From Neoceratodus forsteri (lineage: Eukaryota > Chordata > Ceratodontiformes > Ceratodontidae): 64,000 nucleotides of DNA. The stretch spans positions 693,795,501-693,859,500 of the forward strand of contig CM057454.1 in the NCBI GenBank assembly GCA_016271365.2, given 5' to 3'. Positions 23,220-33,899 of the stretch are shown here, in pieces (the first letter of the stretch is position 1; every line of letters starts with the position of its first letter). The notes under the pieces were generated by a model, which worked only from the letters and a program-made list of their open reading frames with translations, ran no database searches and was not told the DNA's origin. A program made the position numbers and the translations under genes.

Positions 23220-24680
23220 TTACACCTGCACAGGGTGTGCCACTGTCCCAGTTGCCCTGTTCAGCACATCCTTCCCATCATGGCCAACAGTGTCCATTCC
23301 ACACTGTCTGCTAACCCCAACAGCACCATGCATGTCCTCAGCTAAGGTCCCAGGGCACTGTGGCAGGCACTCCATGTCGTTCTCCCACTCTGGTGCTGCA
23401 CGCTGTATGGTACTGTCTGCTGGTACCACCATCAGTCCCTGCTTGTAGCACTGGTCCACGGCCACTTCATCATGCTGCAACACCCTCCCAGGGTCCATGC
23501 CAGCATGTACATGTTCCTCCTCCCCCTCGGTGGCTGCATGCTCTTGTTTCTCCTCCCCCTCTGTGGCTGCATGCTCCTGTTCCTCCACCCCCACCATAGC
23601 AGCATGTGCCTGTCCCTTCATCCTCTCTGTGGCTGCATAGTCCTCCACCTCCTGCACATCCTCCTCCTCATCATCATCATCTGTGACTGGTGGCAATGTA
23701 TGGGCCCTGCATCACTGGTGGCCTGTGCGATGTGCAAATACCCAGGCATCAGGACCTTCTGATCCTCCATGGTATGCAGCAGTGCCCTGTGCTGTGGTGC
23801 AACAGTGCTGCGGTAACCTGCAATGTAGCAATGACACATGTCAGAGGCATATGGACGACAGCAAGACTGCACTGACACAAGTGCACATGCACCTGTATGA
23901 TGCCGGATTGGGCAACGGGACGCACACCAGATGCAGCACATGACATGCCCGTAGCACCTCACCTGCCCCCCCCCACTGCAACATGCATCGTGGACAATGT
24001 CATTGTGGGCTGTTCACATGCACACCAGCAGCACATAGGGACACTACACACACACACGGCCAGGTACCCCTGTAGTCCAATTACCTGCATGGGTATGCCA
24101 TGGATGCACACCTCACTGCATACTCACATGCTGGACCCTGGCAGTATGCCCTTACACATGTTGGACATTGCATGCACCTACCTTCCCCCCGGTGTCCCTG
24201 CCTCACATGCCACTGCCCACCATGCTTTTTCTACACTGAATGCTGTCCCTGCTGATCCTGGACTGCGCCCTGACACCAGTGTGGATGGAGAACACAATAC
24301 TATCTGTGTAGATCTGGTGGCCATGATATGTGTGGCAGTGCAGTGCCTCTGCGTGAAAACATGGAACCATACCTACCTGCATCGGGTTGCTGGCCAGACC
24401 GCATCTCCACATCCCTCCTCTCCGCCATGGACAACATGCTCCACAGGATAGCAGGGTCCTGCCTGGTGAGGTCCTGAAATTTGTAATTCAGCTACCTTGG
24501 GGTGCGACACATGCCACTCATTTTGCACAGGTGTGCCCCGATAGCCCTCCACACCCTGTTCCTGGCAGTTGTAGTGTGGTTCCTGCACCCAGGTGGCAGC
24601 AGGGTTGTGCGCCACTGCTGCACTAGATTAATAAACTGGGCAGTCTCAGCTGCTGTGAAGTTTGGGGCCCTTCCACTCAA
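23220..24680 (-). pseudogene. Harbinger gene B: SANT/Myb-like DNA-binding protein, two exons, broken
   Basis: Exon 1 (24680-24377) starts with ATG and reads NFTAAETAQFINLVQQW, a tri-helix SANT/Myb-type start. After an in-frame TAG it continues YKFQDLTRQDPAILWSML and ERRDVEMRSGQQPDAG. The donor is GCAG|GTAGGT at 24376. An acceptor at 23819-23818 (TTGCAG|GTTAC) keeps phase 1 and gives RALLHTMEDQKVLMPGY. A one-base frameshift near 23700 then moves to an acidic frame, DDDDEEEDVQEVEDY, and an 11-residue repeat around EHAATEGEE. The exon-2 open frame ends at 23220. Known Harbinger partner proteins share a SANT/Myb head and acidic tail; function here is inferred from that. Stop plus frameshift make it a pseudogene. 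Confidence 0.72.
23510..23650 (-). repeat. Acidic coding minisatellite in gene B exon 2
   Basis: A unit of about 33 bp encodes an EHAATEGEE-type repeat two to three times on the minus strand. On the plus strand it appears as GTGGCTGCATGCTC repeats. Confidence 0.6.
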
Positions 24681-25836
24681 TTAGCACATTCTGCTGCCAA
24701 TTGCATTACCCTACAGTCCCTAGGCCTGTCCCAGCACTGTACACTGTGTAACTACTATCTGCATTACCTGTGGTGCCACACCTTCATGATAGCACATGTA
24801 CATACATGAGACATGTGCAGGTCTGATGTGCGGCCTACTCTGCTGCATGCCGCATATGTGCTATGCATGCATACAGCAGCACCAGTGGTCGTGGTACAGC
24901 GTGCAGCACATGCGGTTGGTTCAGGGACATGTGCGCAGGTGTAGCAGGCATGCAGTACATGTGTTGGGGCTGCACAGGTAGCTCATCCATGGCACATGGG
25001 TGCAGACAGCATAGTCCATCACAGTGCATGGCAGAGGCACTGGCACACACACTGCGAAGTCTGACATTCCACATGTCTGCATCCTCCACTGCCACCATTG
25101 TCACATCAGGACACCTTGCCACACCTGCATGTGCCATGTGCCAAATATGCGTGCCACAGCGTAGCGGGCAAATGCGGCATGCGGGATGCACATGCACGTG
25201 GCCTCACAGCTACACACTCACGCACATGCATGCCACATGCCATACCTTGGCACAGTGTGCAACACATGGGAATGCCTTATCACAGCTGGCACCTTGACAG
25301 ACATGACTTGACACCACATGACTGGCAAGGATTACAGTTTACTGTTGAATACTGCTGTGTATCTCGGGTCTGTATTACAGTACAACAGTTTGTGTTTCAA
25401 TATTCTACACGCACACACACCGAGTGGCAATACACTAAATCCACACCCACACTGTGCTGTCCCACATCCCACACACACCTGCACGCTGTGCACCCACACA
25501 CACACACATCACACACACAGTCCACACATTATATACACCCCATATCATGCTATGTACAGTGGCCACCCTCCTGTGTATGCCCTGCAACACAGTTACTGTC
25601 ATTTGTCCACCGGCTGTTGCACGGCCATTCCCTGTTTCACTGGTGGGGGGTCCTGTGTCTCCCCATGTGGCGTGGGTGCAATAGTCTCTGCAGCTGCGCT
25701 GCTCCCCCCAACCCCTTTTGTGCTGCTGCTGTTCCACCACTCATGCTTAGGCCCTGTACAGCCACTGTCTTTCTTCACCTTCCACGCTTGCCAGCAATGG
25801 GTGGAGCAGGTTCTGGCACAGTTCCAAACCCTGTCA
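24681..25836. other. Harbinger internal sequence between the two minus-strand genes
   Basis: CA/TG-rich, with short ACAC runs near 25495-25525. Long plus-strand open frames (25098-25997, 25318-26172) overlap here but read as low-complexity Cys/His/Thr-rich sequence typical of CACA-rich DNA. This segment should hold the promoter of gene B. Confidence 0.45.
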
Positions 25837-28010
25837 TCAGTGTGCTGCTGTCCTCCAGTCCCACTGCTGGCACAGGTCCCTGTGTGGTGGCCTGTACTGT
25901 TCTGGCAACAGGTGCAGCCATGCTCTGTTGGGCACCTCTGGTATTGGCATCACTGCTGGTTGCACCTCCACCACCTGCAACTCCTGGCAATCCTTAGTGC
26001 GACTGCGTCCTGCATCTGGTCTGGTGGACAGTGGTACCTGCATCAGGCTCCACAGGCATGGTGGCGGGTGATGGTGGCAGCACACGTGTACTGCCTGGCA
26101 CTGTCTCTGGCACATCAGGCACTGTGTGTTCTGGTGGTTTCCCTGTCCCCTTTGGTGTTGCATGTGGCATAGCCTCCTGCTGCTGGGTCTGCAGGGACAC
26201 CCATGCCTGTGTTGTGGCATACTGCAGTTGTGGTTGCTGCACTGCTTGTGTCACCTGTGTGGCTGCATCTGTCACCTGAGGTTGGCACATGACATGCAAT
26301 GCCTGTGTGGCTGCATCTGTCACTTGTCATTGTTGCACTGCTTGCAATGCCTGCATTACAGCATCCATCAACTGTGGCTGGTACACTGCCTGTGTTACTA
26401 GGATGTTGTGCACGGCTGCCGCCAGGACATCCATCTGCCTCTGCTGCTATGCCATGGACCCTTCCATGGCCATTTCCATCATGTGATTGCCTGTGTATGT
26501 TCCCTGGCACAGGCCTGTGTGGCATGCATGGCGTCAACCAGCCTCCCCATGGCTGTCTCTGTTGTGTGTCTCCCTCTCTCAATGGCAGTGACTAGGGTGG
26601 CCATCTGCTCCTCAATGGTTTTGTGGTGGGTGTTGAGGCAGAGGTGTATGCAGCCCAGCATTTCTGATGGCTCCTTATGGTGATCCACCAAAGTCCTGCA
26701 CAATGCAGCATAGTCCATTGGTATCCATTCATGGGTGTCCTGTAGGGAGCATGCTGCCTTGTCGCGGTGCACCTCCAGCTCCTTGTATGTTGGGGAGCTC
26801 AGGTCCTGGGCTACGTTGGCAGCAATGCTGCAAACATTGAAAAGGTCACAGACATCCATGCTAGCCTCCTACTGCTGGGGCACTGCAGCTGCCTTCTGCA
26901 TGTCCTCCTCAGATATTGGCACACTGTCCAGCACCATGTTGTCTGCACTGCCCTGTAGGTCCATCATGGTGTCCTGCATGTTGGTTGGCTTTGTGCTGGG
27001 CCACTCTGTGTCACTGCCTGTGTCACTACTGTCCTCCTCTTCTGAGTCTTCACCCGCCGTACCTGTGGGGTTACAACAGTACGTCAGTGCCAGTGTACCA
27101 TGTCCAGCCCTCTGCACATGCCACCATGCCCACCCCTGCCTTGCATATGCACGTTACAGTGGCCCAGGCCACAGGCCACATCCTCTCCATGGTTGGGTCC
27201 TTGCAGGCCAATGCACAGGTACATTTCCCCCCCCCCAATTGCCTGCAGCATGGGTACCCCGGAAACACAGGTGCAGGGCAGATGCCCATGCTCCTGGCCA
27301 GGCCCTCTGTACACACAGTCAGTGCTACGCACCATGCTGTCATGGGCCTCCATGCACTACTGTGCTGCTTCACATGCTGCCTGTCACTACCATCATACCC
27401 CACAGGGCCACTTCCACTCTATCCCTGCATACCTCCTGGGGTGCATACTACTCACTATGCCACTGGCTCTGTCCAGCACCACGCAGTGCTCCTGCACAGA
27501 TGCACCTCTCTGCCCAGTCCCCCCCCACCCCATGTTGTGGCTTGCAGACATTGCTGTGGCAGTGCTTGTCTACCACCTACCTGTTCCAGTCCCCATCCAT
27601 GTTGTGTCGAGCTCCGTGTGCCCATGCACACTGTGCTAGCTCAGGAAGGCCAGGACCCATTCCTCATGTGCACTGAGTGGTCTCTCCTCTCTTGGGCCAG
27701 GGCCTGTTGCTGCTGCTGCACAGTGCTTGTTCTATGCCTCCTTGCCTTTGCCATGGCGCTTCAGGTCATTGAACCTTTCTTGTATGTCCCTTACCATGTG
27801 CCTGGCATTGGCCTCCATGTTTACCTTACGGGCTACTGCATCCAAGGCTGCCTTGCACTGTTTGTACAGTTCCCTCTCTCAACCCTTGCCCATTAGCTAT
27901 TTGGCCTGGGCCTCCACCTCATTTAGGAGCACATCTGTCTCCTCTGATATGAAATTCCATTTTCATTTCCATGCTGTTGCCGCCTAAGCCACTATCTCGG
28001 CTTGCGCCAT
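25837..28010 (-). pseudogene. Harbinger gene A: SANT/Myb (NAIF1-like) protein, two exons, broken
   Basis: Exon 1 (28010-27581) reads KWNFISEETDVLLNEVEAQA, then ERELYKQCKAALDAVARKVN and HMVRDIQERFNDLKRHGKG. This is the tri-helix SANT/Myb-like domain seen in NAIF1-like and Harbinger partner proteins. Six stops interrupt it, several at former CAG or CGA codons. The donor is ACAG|GTAGGT at 27580. The acceptor is CCACAG at 27063, and the phase-1 junction reads GTAGEDSEEEDSSDTGSD, an acidic start. The next ~200 codons are open except one stop (27062-26479) and include ERGRHTTETAMGRLVDAM, plausibly a helical region. Beyond about 26480 the frame is uncertain and repeats appear. The ATG at 28010 is 270 bases inside the right terminus. 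Confidence 0.72.
26215..26400 (-). repeat. Minisatellite in gene A exon 2
   Basis: The word GTGTGGCTGCATCTGTCAC occurs twice on the plus strand, near 26257 and 26306, within a degenerate array of about 50-60 bp units rich in TGCAATGCCTG. Confidence 0.55.
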
Positions 28011-28266
28011 TGCTTCCGCCTACATTGCTTTATGCAACGGGTCTGCAGTTTGCACACTTTTATACTGGTGTTGTGTTGCATCATGTGTAACTGTTCTTCC
28101 TACTTTACGGTTTGTGCCATGCATTTGTGGCGTAGCTGGCAATGGATGTAATTCCACTGTTTTCTGTTGTACTTAGCCTTTGTTCTGGAATAGAGTGCAG
28201 CTCGCATGTCACAAGGGTTTAGATGTAGTTTTATGGCATGGCACAGTTTGCATTGTGCTCTAGCCG

Positions 28267-28285
28267 CTTTCTTGGTATAGGGCCC
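28267..28285 (-). repeat. Harbinger right terminal inverted repeat
   Basis: On the minus strand it reads GGGCCCTATACCAAGAAAG, pairing with the left end at 19244-19262. Similarity may extend a few bases outward (CATT/CAGT), so the exact boundary is uncertain by about 5 bases. Confidence 0.7.
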
Positions 28286-28290
28286 AATGT

Positions 28291-28746
28291 TTTATTTTTT
28301 TGTCATGCGCACAGGTGTGTTTATAAACAGCTGCCAAACCTTTGAGGAGCTTGTGTGAGAGATTTTGAAAAAGAAAAAGGGAGAGAGAGAGAGAGAGTTG
28401 CAGAACGTACAGGAGAGTCTATTCATCAGAAAATCACCTACTTCACTGAGAACTTAGTATTATTAGGCATGTATTCAGTTACCTTACAATTTGTATTTGA
28501 GAACAAATAAAATGCTTCGCTGATAGATTGTCTATGAGGTGGATGAAGTGAAAATTGTGAAGTATTTTGACAGTTATGGTTTTAATTGAAAAATATTGTC
28601 AAGATCAACCAATAACGTATTTATTTTAATGTCAGGAGACTGATGGGAATGGGTGGCAAAGTCCTGTATTACTGAATTTTTAAGACCTGATTCTGATCAC
28701 TGGAGGGTGGGTAACTAGCAGGATCAAAAGGGTACTATGTGGTTTG

Positions 28747-28749
<3 letters not shown>
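28291..28749. other. Non-coding stretch
   Basis: No gene is seen. A short GA run lies at about 28380-28398. Confidence 0.45.

Positions 28750-28787
<38 letters not shown>
28750..28787. repeat. (TG)n microsatellite
   Basis: An uninterrupted run of about 19 TG dinucleotides. Confidence 0.97.
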
Positions 28788-28788
<1 letters not shown>

Positions 28789-29449
28789 TTACTAAAGTTG
28801 AACAGAGTCCGGATAGTCGGAGTAGTAGGGATAGAAGTTGAGAATGGGACAATTAAGTGGCTGTATGGAGGCAGTATTTATGAGGGCCTTCTGGATACTG
28901 GTGTGCTTCCCAATCTGCAGGAACCTATTCGGACAGAGTTAGCTATAATGAAGTTGACCTCCACCCCCCACTTCCATGGTCCACCTAGTACGAATTCTTT
29001 GCAAGGTTGCCAAGTAGGAGTGGATGGACTATGGTGGGCTCAGATAGGGTAAGGGAGGTAGGTCAGAGTCACATCCCCATCTGTTGCAACTGAGGAATGG
29101 AAAGGTCTCATATTGACATCTGAAGTTGTGAACAGTGACACTGAGCTGGTCCTCCATAATGAAACCCAAGGGTGGCTGGCAGAGGACCACAGAAGAGGAG
29201 GAGGAAGTAACTCCTGGTGGTGGACACAGTAGTCTGGTGAGTGGTTTAAGGACAGGTAGCATGGTGGATAGGTAGGTTAACTACCTTCTGAGAGGCACAG
29301 CCCAGATGAATAGTGGATCCAGAGGATCATAAATGCCCCTCCCCAAATCAAAACCTACATGCCTAAGAATTGCACTATTCCACATGATCCACAAATGAGA
29401 TTGTCTTCTGTCCGGTTACATTTCAGGTTGGTTTCTGATATGCCTTGCC
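28788..29449. other. Unclassified stretch before the minisatellite
   Basis: Small open frames on both strands show no domain. The 28800-29060 frame is open on + but has no recognisable similarity. Confidence 0.35.
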
Positions 29450-31735
29450 CTCCTCCCCAGCCAGGATCCATATTCACCACCCCGCCCCCACCCAGAACAG
29501 TATTCAGCACCTCCTGCACCATACAGCTTCATACTCGCACCCCACACCCTCCCCAGCACGGGTCCATAGTCACAGGCACCCGCTCTCCACTACAGGTCCT
29601 TGTTTAACAATCCCCACTCCCCGGCCTAGTTCCATAGTCAACAGTCCATCCTATGCATCCAGGGTTCATAATCACTGCTTCCCCCTTCCCTGGCATGGGT
29701 CCATAGTCAGCAGTCCCACCTCCCTAGCCCAGTTCCATTGTCACTGACCCCCCTCACCCATTCAGGTTCATATTCGGCAACCCCCCCTCACCTGCCAGGG
29801 TCTATAATCAGCAGCCCCACCCTCCCCAACCAGGGTCCATAGTCAGCTGGCCCACCACCCAGCACAGGTCCATAGTCAGCAGCCCCAGCCTAGGTATATA
29901 GTCACTGGCCCCCTCTCACCCAGGTTCCATACTCAACAACCCCCTCCCCATCCAGGGTCCATAGTCAGCAGTCCCACCTCCCGACACTTGTTCATGATCA
30001 CGGCCCCTTTTCATCAGCTTAGGTCAATAGTCAACTGCCCCCCACCCCACCCTGGTCCATAGTAAACTGATCCTCCTCCAACCCTGGTCTATAGTTACAG
30101 GTTCTGACTCTCCACCAGTTGTCCATAGCCAACAACCCCCTTCACCAGACAGGATCCATAGTTAGCAGCCCCCATCCCCAGCATGGTCCATAGTCAAATG
30201 CTCCCTCTCCACAACCCAGGTCTATAATCACCGGTCCCAACTCTCTCCAACAAGGATCCATAGTCAACAACACCCCCACCTCCTCAACCAGGGTCCATAG
30301 TTGGCAGAACCCTCTTCCTGGCATGACTCTATAGTCAACAGCCAAACCTCCCCGGCATGGGTTCATGGTCACCGTCCCTTCACTCTGCACAGGTCCATAA
30401 TCAATGGCCCCTACTCCCAAGCTCAGGCCCATGGTAACAAGGTCCCACGCTCCTCCAAGGGTCCGTAGCCAACAACCACATCCCCATCCAGGGTTCATAG
30501 TCGGCAGATCCCCCCCCAAGAATGGGACCATAGTCAATGGCCTCACCTCCCTGGAACATGTTCAAGGTCACCAGCCCACACTCCTGTCTATGGTATGGGT
30601 TGATAGCCAACAGTCCCCCTACCCAGACCTGGTCCATAGTAAACAGACCCTCCTCCATAGCATCGGCCTATAGTCACCATCCCCTACTCTTTCTTAAGTG
30701 TCTACAACACCCCCCACCAGTCAGGGTCCATATTCTGCAACACCTTCATCCCCTGCACAGGTCCATAGTCAATGTCCCCACCTCCCCAGCATTGGTTCAT
30801 GGTCACCGGTCACCCCCCTATCTCCTCATCCCAGATCTATAGACACCAGCCCCTACTTTCCCTCAAGTGTTCATAGTCTACAACCCCCTCTCACTAGCTA
30901 GGGTCCATAGTTAGCAGCCATCCTCTCTGGCATGGGTCTATAGTCAAAGGCCCCCCCTTCCCAGCCCAGCTCTATAGTCACCGGACCCCACTTTTCCAAA
31001 AGGTTCCAGAGCCAACAACCCCCCCACCCAATCCTCAGCCATGGTCCATAGTCATCAGCCTACCAACCTTACCAGCACAGCTCCATCATCAGCAGCCACA
31101 CCTCCTCAGTACCGGTTCATGGTCAGTGCCCCCCCGGGCACAGGTCCATAGTCACTGGCCACCTCATCCCCAACACAGGCCCACAGTCAACAGTCCCTCA
31201 TCCCCTGCCTGGATCTATAGTGACTGGTCCCCACTCTCCCTCAAGGGTACATAGTCAACAACCCACCCTCCCCAGCCAGGGTCCATAGTCAGCAGCTCCA
31301 CCTCCCCTGCATGGGTTCATGGTCACCTGTCCCCCCTTCATGGTACAGGTCCATAGTCAATGGGCCCCCTCCATAGCCCTGATCCATAATAAATGGGACC
31401 CAATTCCTCAACCCAGATCTATAGTTACTGTCTCCCACTCTCCCCCTATGGTCTACCACCCCCCCTTACCAACCAGGGTCCACAGTCTGAACACGCCATT
31501 GGAATGGGTCCATAGTCAAAGGCCACTCCCTCCCCAGCACAGGTCTATAGTCACCGGTCCCACCTCCCCAGCATGGGTTCACGATAACCCCCCACAAACA
31601 CCTTCCTGGCACAGTTCCATAGTCAACAGCCCTTCCAACCCCCATTCCCAGCACAGGTCCATAGTCAACAACCCCCCCATCCAGGGTCCATAGTAAGCAG
31701 CCCCACCTACCCGGTATGGGGTCATGGTTCCAACT
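29450..31735 (+). repeat. GC-rich minisatellite, ~34-bp units, higher-order structure
   Basis: Roughly 65 degenerate units of about 33-37 bp are present, each with a GGTCCATAGTCA core and a C-rich linker such as CCCCACCTCCCCAGCA. Several unit types recur in the same order. GTTCATGGTCACCG is followed by GGTCCATAGTCAATGG, then GGTCTATAGTCACCGG, then AGGGTCCATAGTCAACAAC, then CAGGGTCCATAGTCAGCAG. The AACAAC type recurs about every 4-7 units. Open frames across the array are an artefact of the repeat. Confidence 0.92.
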
Positions 31736-32119
31736 GAATTCAGATTTCAGGTTTCAGTCCTGGTCTTTGCCATCAAGCAGGACCACTGTGATGGTTCTGT
31801 GACAATGGGGAATTATGGGGTGATTAAGGCATGGTGGGCTTTGTTTTGTTTTTCTTTCTGGAGGGGTGGCAGTTGGAGACACAGCTTGTAAAGGCACTGG
31901 GGATGGAGGGACTGTTTGGCTATACCTGCCTCAGAATGGGACACTGATAGGATTGTAAAGTCTTGCATAGTTACTGCTAACTGTAGACATTGCTGAGGAG
32001 GACAGATGGAGTGGGCGAGAGATGAACACACCAGATGATGGGGGGTCTAATGGGGATGGTTAGGGGCAGCACAGGAGGGCAGAACAAACAAGGGGCATAG
32101 CTCAAGTGGGCAGGCAATG

Positions 32120-33046
32120 GTCAGGGGCAAGGGGCCAAAGTATTACCGGGCAGGAAGGGCAGGAAATAAGTTTGCTGTGCTGGCAACACTGATGGAGGAG
32201 GAGGAGAGGATGCACGATCTCCAGGGGGTGCAGGAGGGGCAAGGGAAGGGAAATCCACACGGGACAGGAGCTGGTCAGAGGAGGGTGATGGGGTGGAGGG
32301 GAGAGAAGCACTGGTGGTGAGGAGGATGTCAGGGACACAGAGGAGGGGAGAGACCAGGGCTGAGGAGTGGGAAGTGGTGGATAGGGAGTGATTGGGGAAG
32401 GGGGCCACAAACAGGACAGGGGAGAAGGGGGGGAGCAGAAGGGAGGAAGGATGGAGTTAGCGAGGTGGCATGCTCTATTAATGGATACCATGAGAAAAGG
32501 GTGGGGAAGGGGATAATGAAAGAGGAAGGTGGTATGCTAGTGCTGGGCAATTCCATACTTAAAGGGATCAGATGGGGCATCGGGGGGAAAGACATAGTAG
32601 GATATTGGTGGAGGCTATACACAGGCTAATGGCAGACAGGGTGGTGCAGGTGGTACTTAAGTACACATGGAGGTGCAGGAAGAAACTGCATGTAGTTGTA
32701 CATGTGGGCACTTCGGTCCTGGTAGGGGAGACTTGGTGGAGGTAGTGAGGAGGAGGTTTGAGGAACTAGGAGGGCTATGTGAGGAAATGGAGGAATCAGT
32801 GACCTTCTCAGAAGTGTTCCCAGTCCACTGCAAGAGAACAGGAATGAAAGGGATAATTTGGGTGTTCAACACATGACTGGGGGAATGGTGTCAGTCTAAG
32901 GGTATGGTGTAGTGGTGGTGGATTGGGGCAGAACCTGGGACAATAAGGATCTATATGCAGGAGATAGGCTGCACCTGAGCAGGGAGTGGAAGGGGGTATT
33001 AACGCAGAGGTTGGAGGGGTACATAGCATCAAGTATAGATTTATAG
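32120..33046 (+). pseudogene. CR1-E ORF1 with SGNH-esterase-like domain
   Basis: An upstream linker reads GNKFAVLATLMEEEERM (from about 32158). Then VLGNSILKGIRWGI (from about 32542) has the block-I serine context (GNS where GDS is usual). KKLHVVVHVGTSVLVG (about 32683) corresponds to the GTND block with D lost. GDRLHLSREWKGVL (about 32960) is the block with the catalytic D..H pair. Stops lie between these. CR1 ORF1 esterases are established in vertebrates; catalysis here is impossible because of the breaks. Confidence 0.75.
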
Positions 33047-33145
33047 TAGGTGGGGGGACGGCGGTGTGAGGACAACTGGTAGGTAAGGGATCCCATGGGG
33101 GGGAGCCAAGCATGCCTACCCCTCCCCAAGCAATAGAAGAGGTAT

Positions 33146-33640
33146 TTGGGATGTAGACACAAGGACAGGGTAGAAGGGGTGGAAACCAGGGTGCGGGGGG
33201 GAGACACAAGTTGGAGGGTGGTCTTCTTAAATGTGAGAAGCTTAGGTAACAAATTGGCCAAGCTACAGGCTCTCTTGGATGTGGGGAGGGTGGACATTGT
33301 GGCCATCAATGAAACATGGGCCACCCAGAACCAGGACTGGGATACGATGATCATACATATTCATGAATGTCAGGGCTAGGGGGTAAGGGGGGGCATGTTG
33401 ATCTATGTGAGGAAGGGGATCAGGCATATAAGGGAGGAGGGGGTGGAGGGCCGGACAGAGATCTTATGGATACAGTTTCAAGACTCCAAAAGAAAGACAC
33501 TGAGAGTGGAGGTAGTGTACAGGCCACCAGTTCAGAGGATGATCTGGATAGGTAGTTGGCCGAGCAGATTAGAAGGGTCTGTAGGAGGGGGAAAACAGTA
33601 GTGGTAGGGGACTTCAAGCTCCCTGGGGAAGACAAACCTA
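33146..33640 (+). pseudogene. CR1-E endonuclease domain, N-terminal two thirds
   Basis: It reads VVFLNVRSLGNKLAKLQALL, VDIVAINETW, then after a frameshift MLIYVRKGIRHI, ILWIQFQD and VVYRPPVQRM, and a decayed VGDF motif near 33605-33620. The C-terminal SDH region is missing because of the deletion join at about 33630. Confidence 0.82.
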
Positions 33641-33776
33641 GTCAGATACTATGACTGGGTTACCAGGGAACTGGACAGGGGCCATGCAGTGGATCTCCCA
33701 TATTTGGATTTCAGCAAGGCCTTTGCCTCAATAGGCTATGAAGCCTGTTTCTGTTGGCATTTCATATGTTCGTATA

Positions 33777-33816
33777 GTCACCAGCCCCCTTTCACCGGCA
33801 CAGGTCCATAGTCTGG
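33777..33816 (+). repeat. Minisatellite remnant beyond CR1-E
   Basis: It reads AGTCACCAGCCCC and then CACAGGTCCATAGTCTGG, one unit of the 29.4-31.7 kb array, showing that the CR1 split the array or was captured by it. Confidence 0.8.
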
Positions 33817-33899
33817 ATTGAGGAGGAGAGACCTGCTTCTGCTTCTATTGGACAGTATTTCCAGGCTGGTACAGTGATCTCAACCATGCTCAGTAATAT

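Larger units (their letters stand above)
19244..28285. mobile_element. PIF/Harbinger DNA transposon, ~9.0 kb, three genes
   Basis: The ends are diverged terminal inverted repeats beginning GGGCCC. Inside are a Harbinger transposase gene on + (19745-21169) and two SANT/Myb-like genes on - (28010 to about 25837; 24680 to about 23220). PIF/Harbinger elements are known to encode a DDE transposase plus a Myb-like partner that helps nuclear import and end binding. Two distinct partner genes in one element is unusual as far as I know. The base composition is distinctive throughout, with very many CA/TG words (GCACATG, TGCACA). No exact 3-bp target duplication is visible (left flank AGT, right flank AAT). 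All genes are damaged, so the element is dead. Confidence 0.85.
31736..33776 (+). mobile_element. CR1 LINE, copy E, with two internal deletions
   Basis: In order, this holds probable 5' sequence (from about 31740), ORF1 with an SGNH-esterase-like domain (to a stop at 33044-33046), endonuclease (33146 to about 33630), a short RT scrap (QILRYY/DWVTRELDRGH-type, ending DFSKAFAS near 33730), and a CR1-like tail (GTTGGCATTTCATATGTTCG) ending near 33776. About 1-2 kb of normal CR1 sequence is missing at each of the two joins. Minisatellite units resume directly after the tail, so it sits inside the array. Confidence 0.82.

Noticed and set aside
25098..27896. Long plus-strand open frames (up to ~326 codons) inside the Harbinger element
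   Set aside because: They lie antisense to the SANT/Myb gene exons and read as Cys/His/Pro/Thr-rich low-complexity sequence caused by CACA/TGTG composition. No domain was recognised, whereas the minus strand gives domains and phase-matched splice sites.
19236..28290. A clear target-site duplication for the Harbinger element
   Set aside because: The three bases next to GGGCCC are AGT on the left and AAT on the right; no exact duplicate was found at any nearby boundary, so none is claimed.
29359..31693. Open frames across the minisatellite
   Set aside because: The unit length and C-rich content keep frames open on both strands; no protein similarity and no consistent frame between units.
29450..31735. 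CRISPR-like array
   Set aside because: The units are direct, contiguous and degenerate with no unique spacers between conserved repeats, and the DNA is vertebrate.
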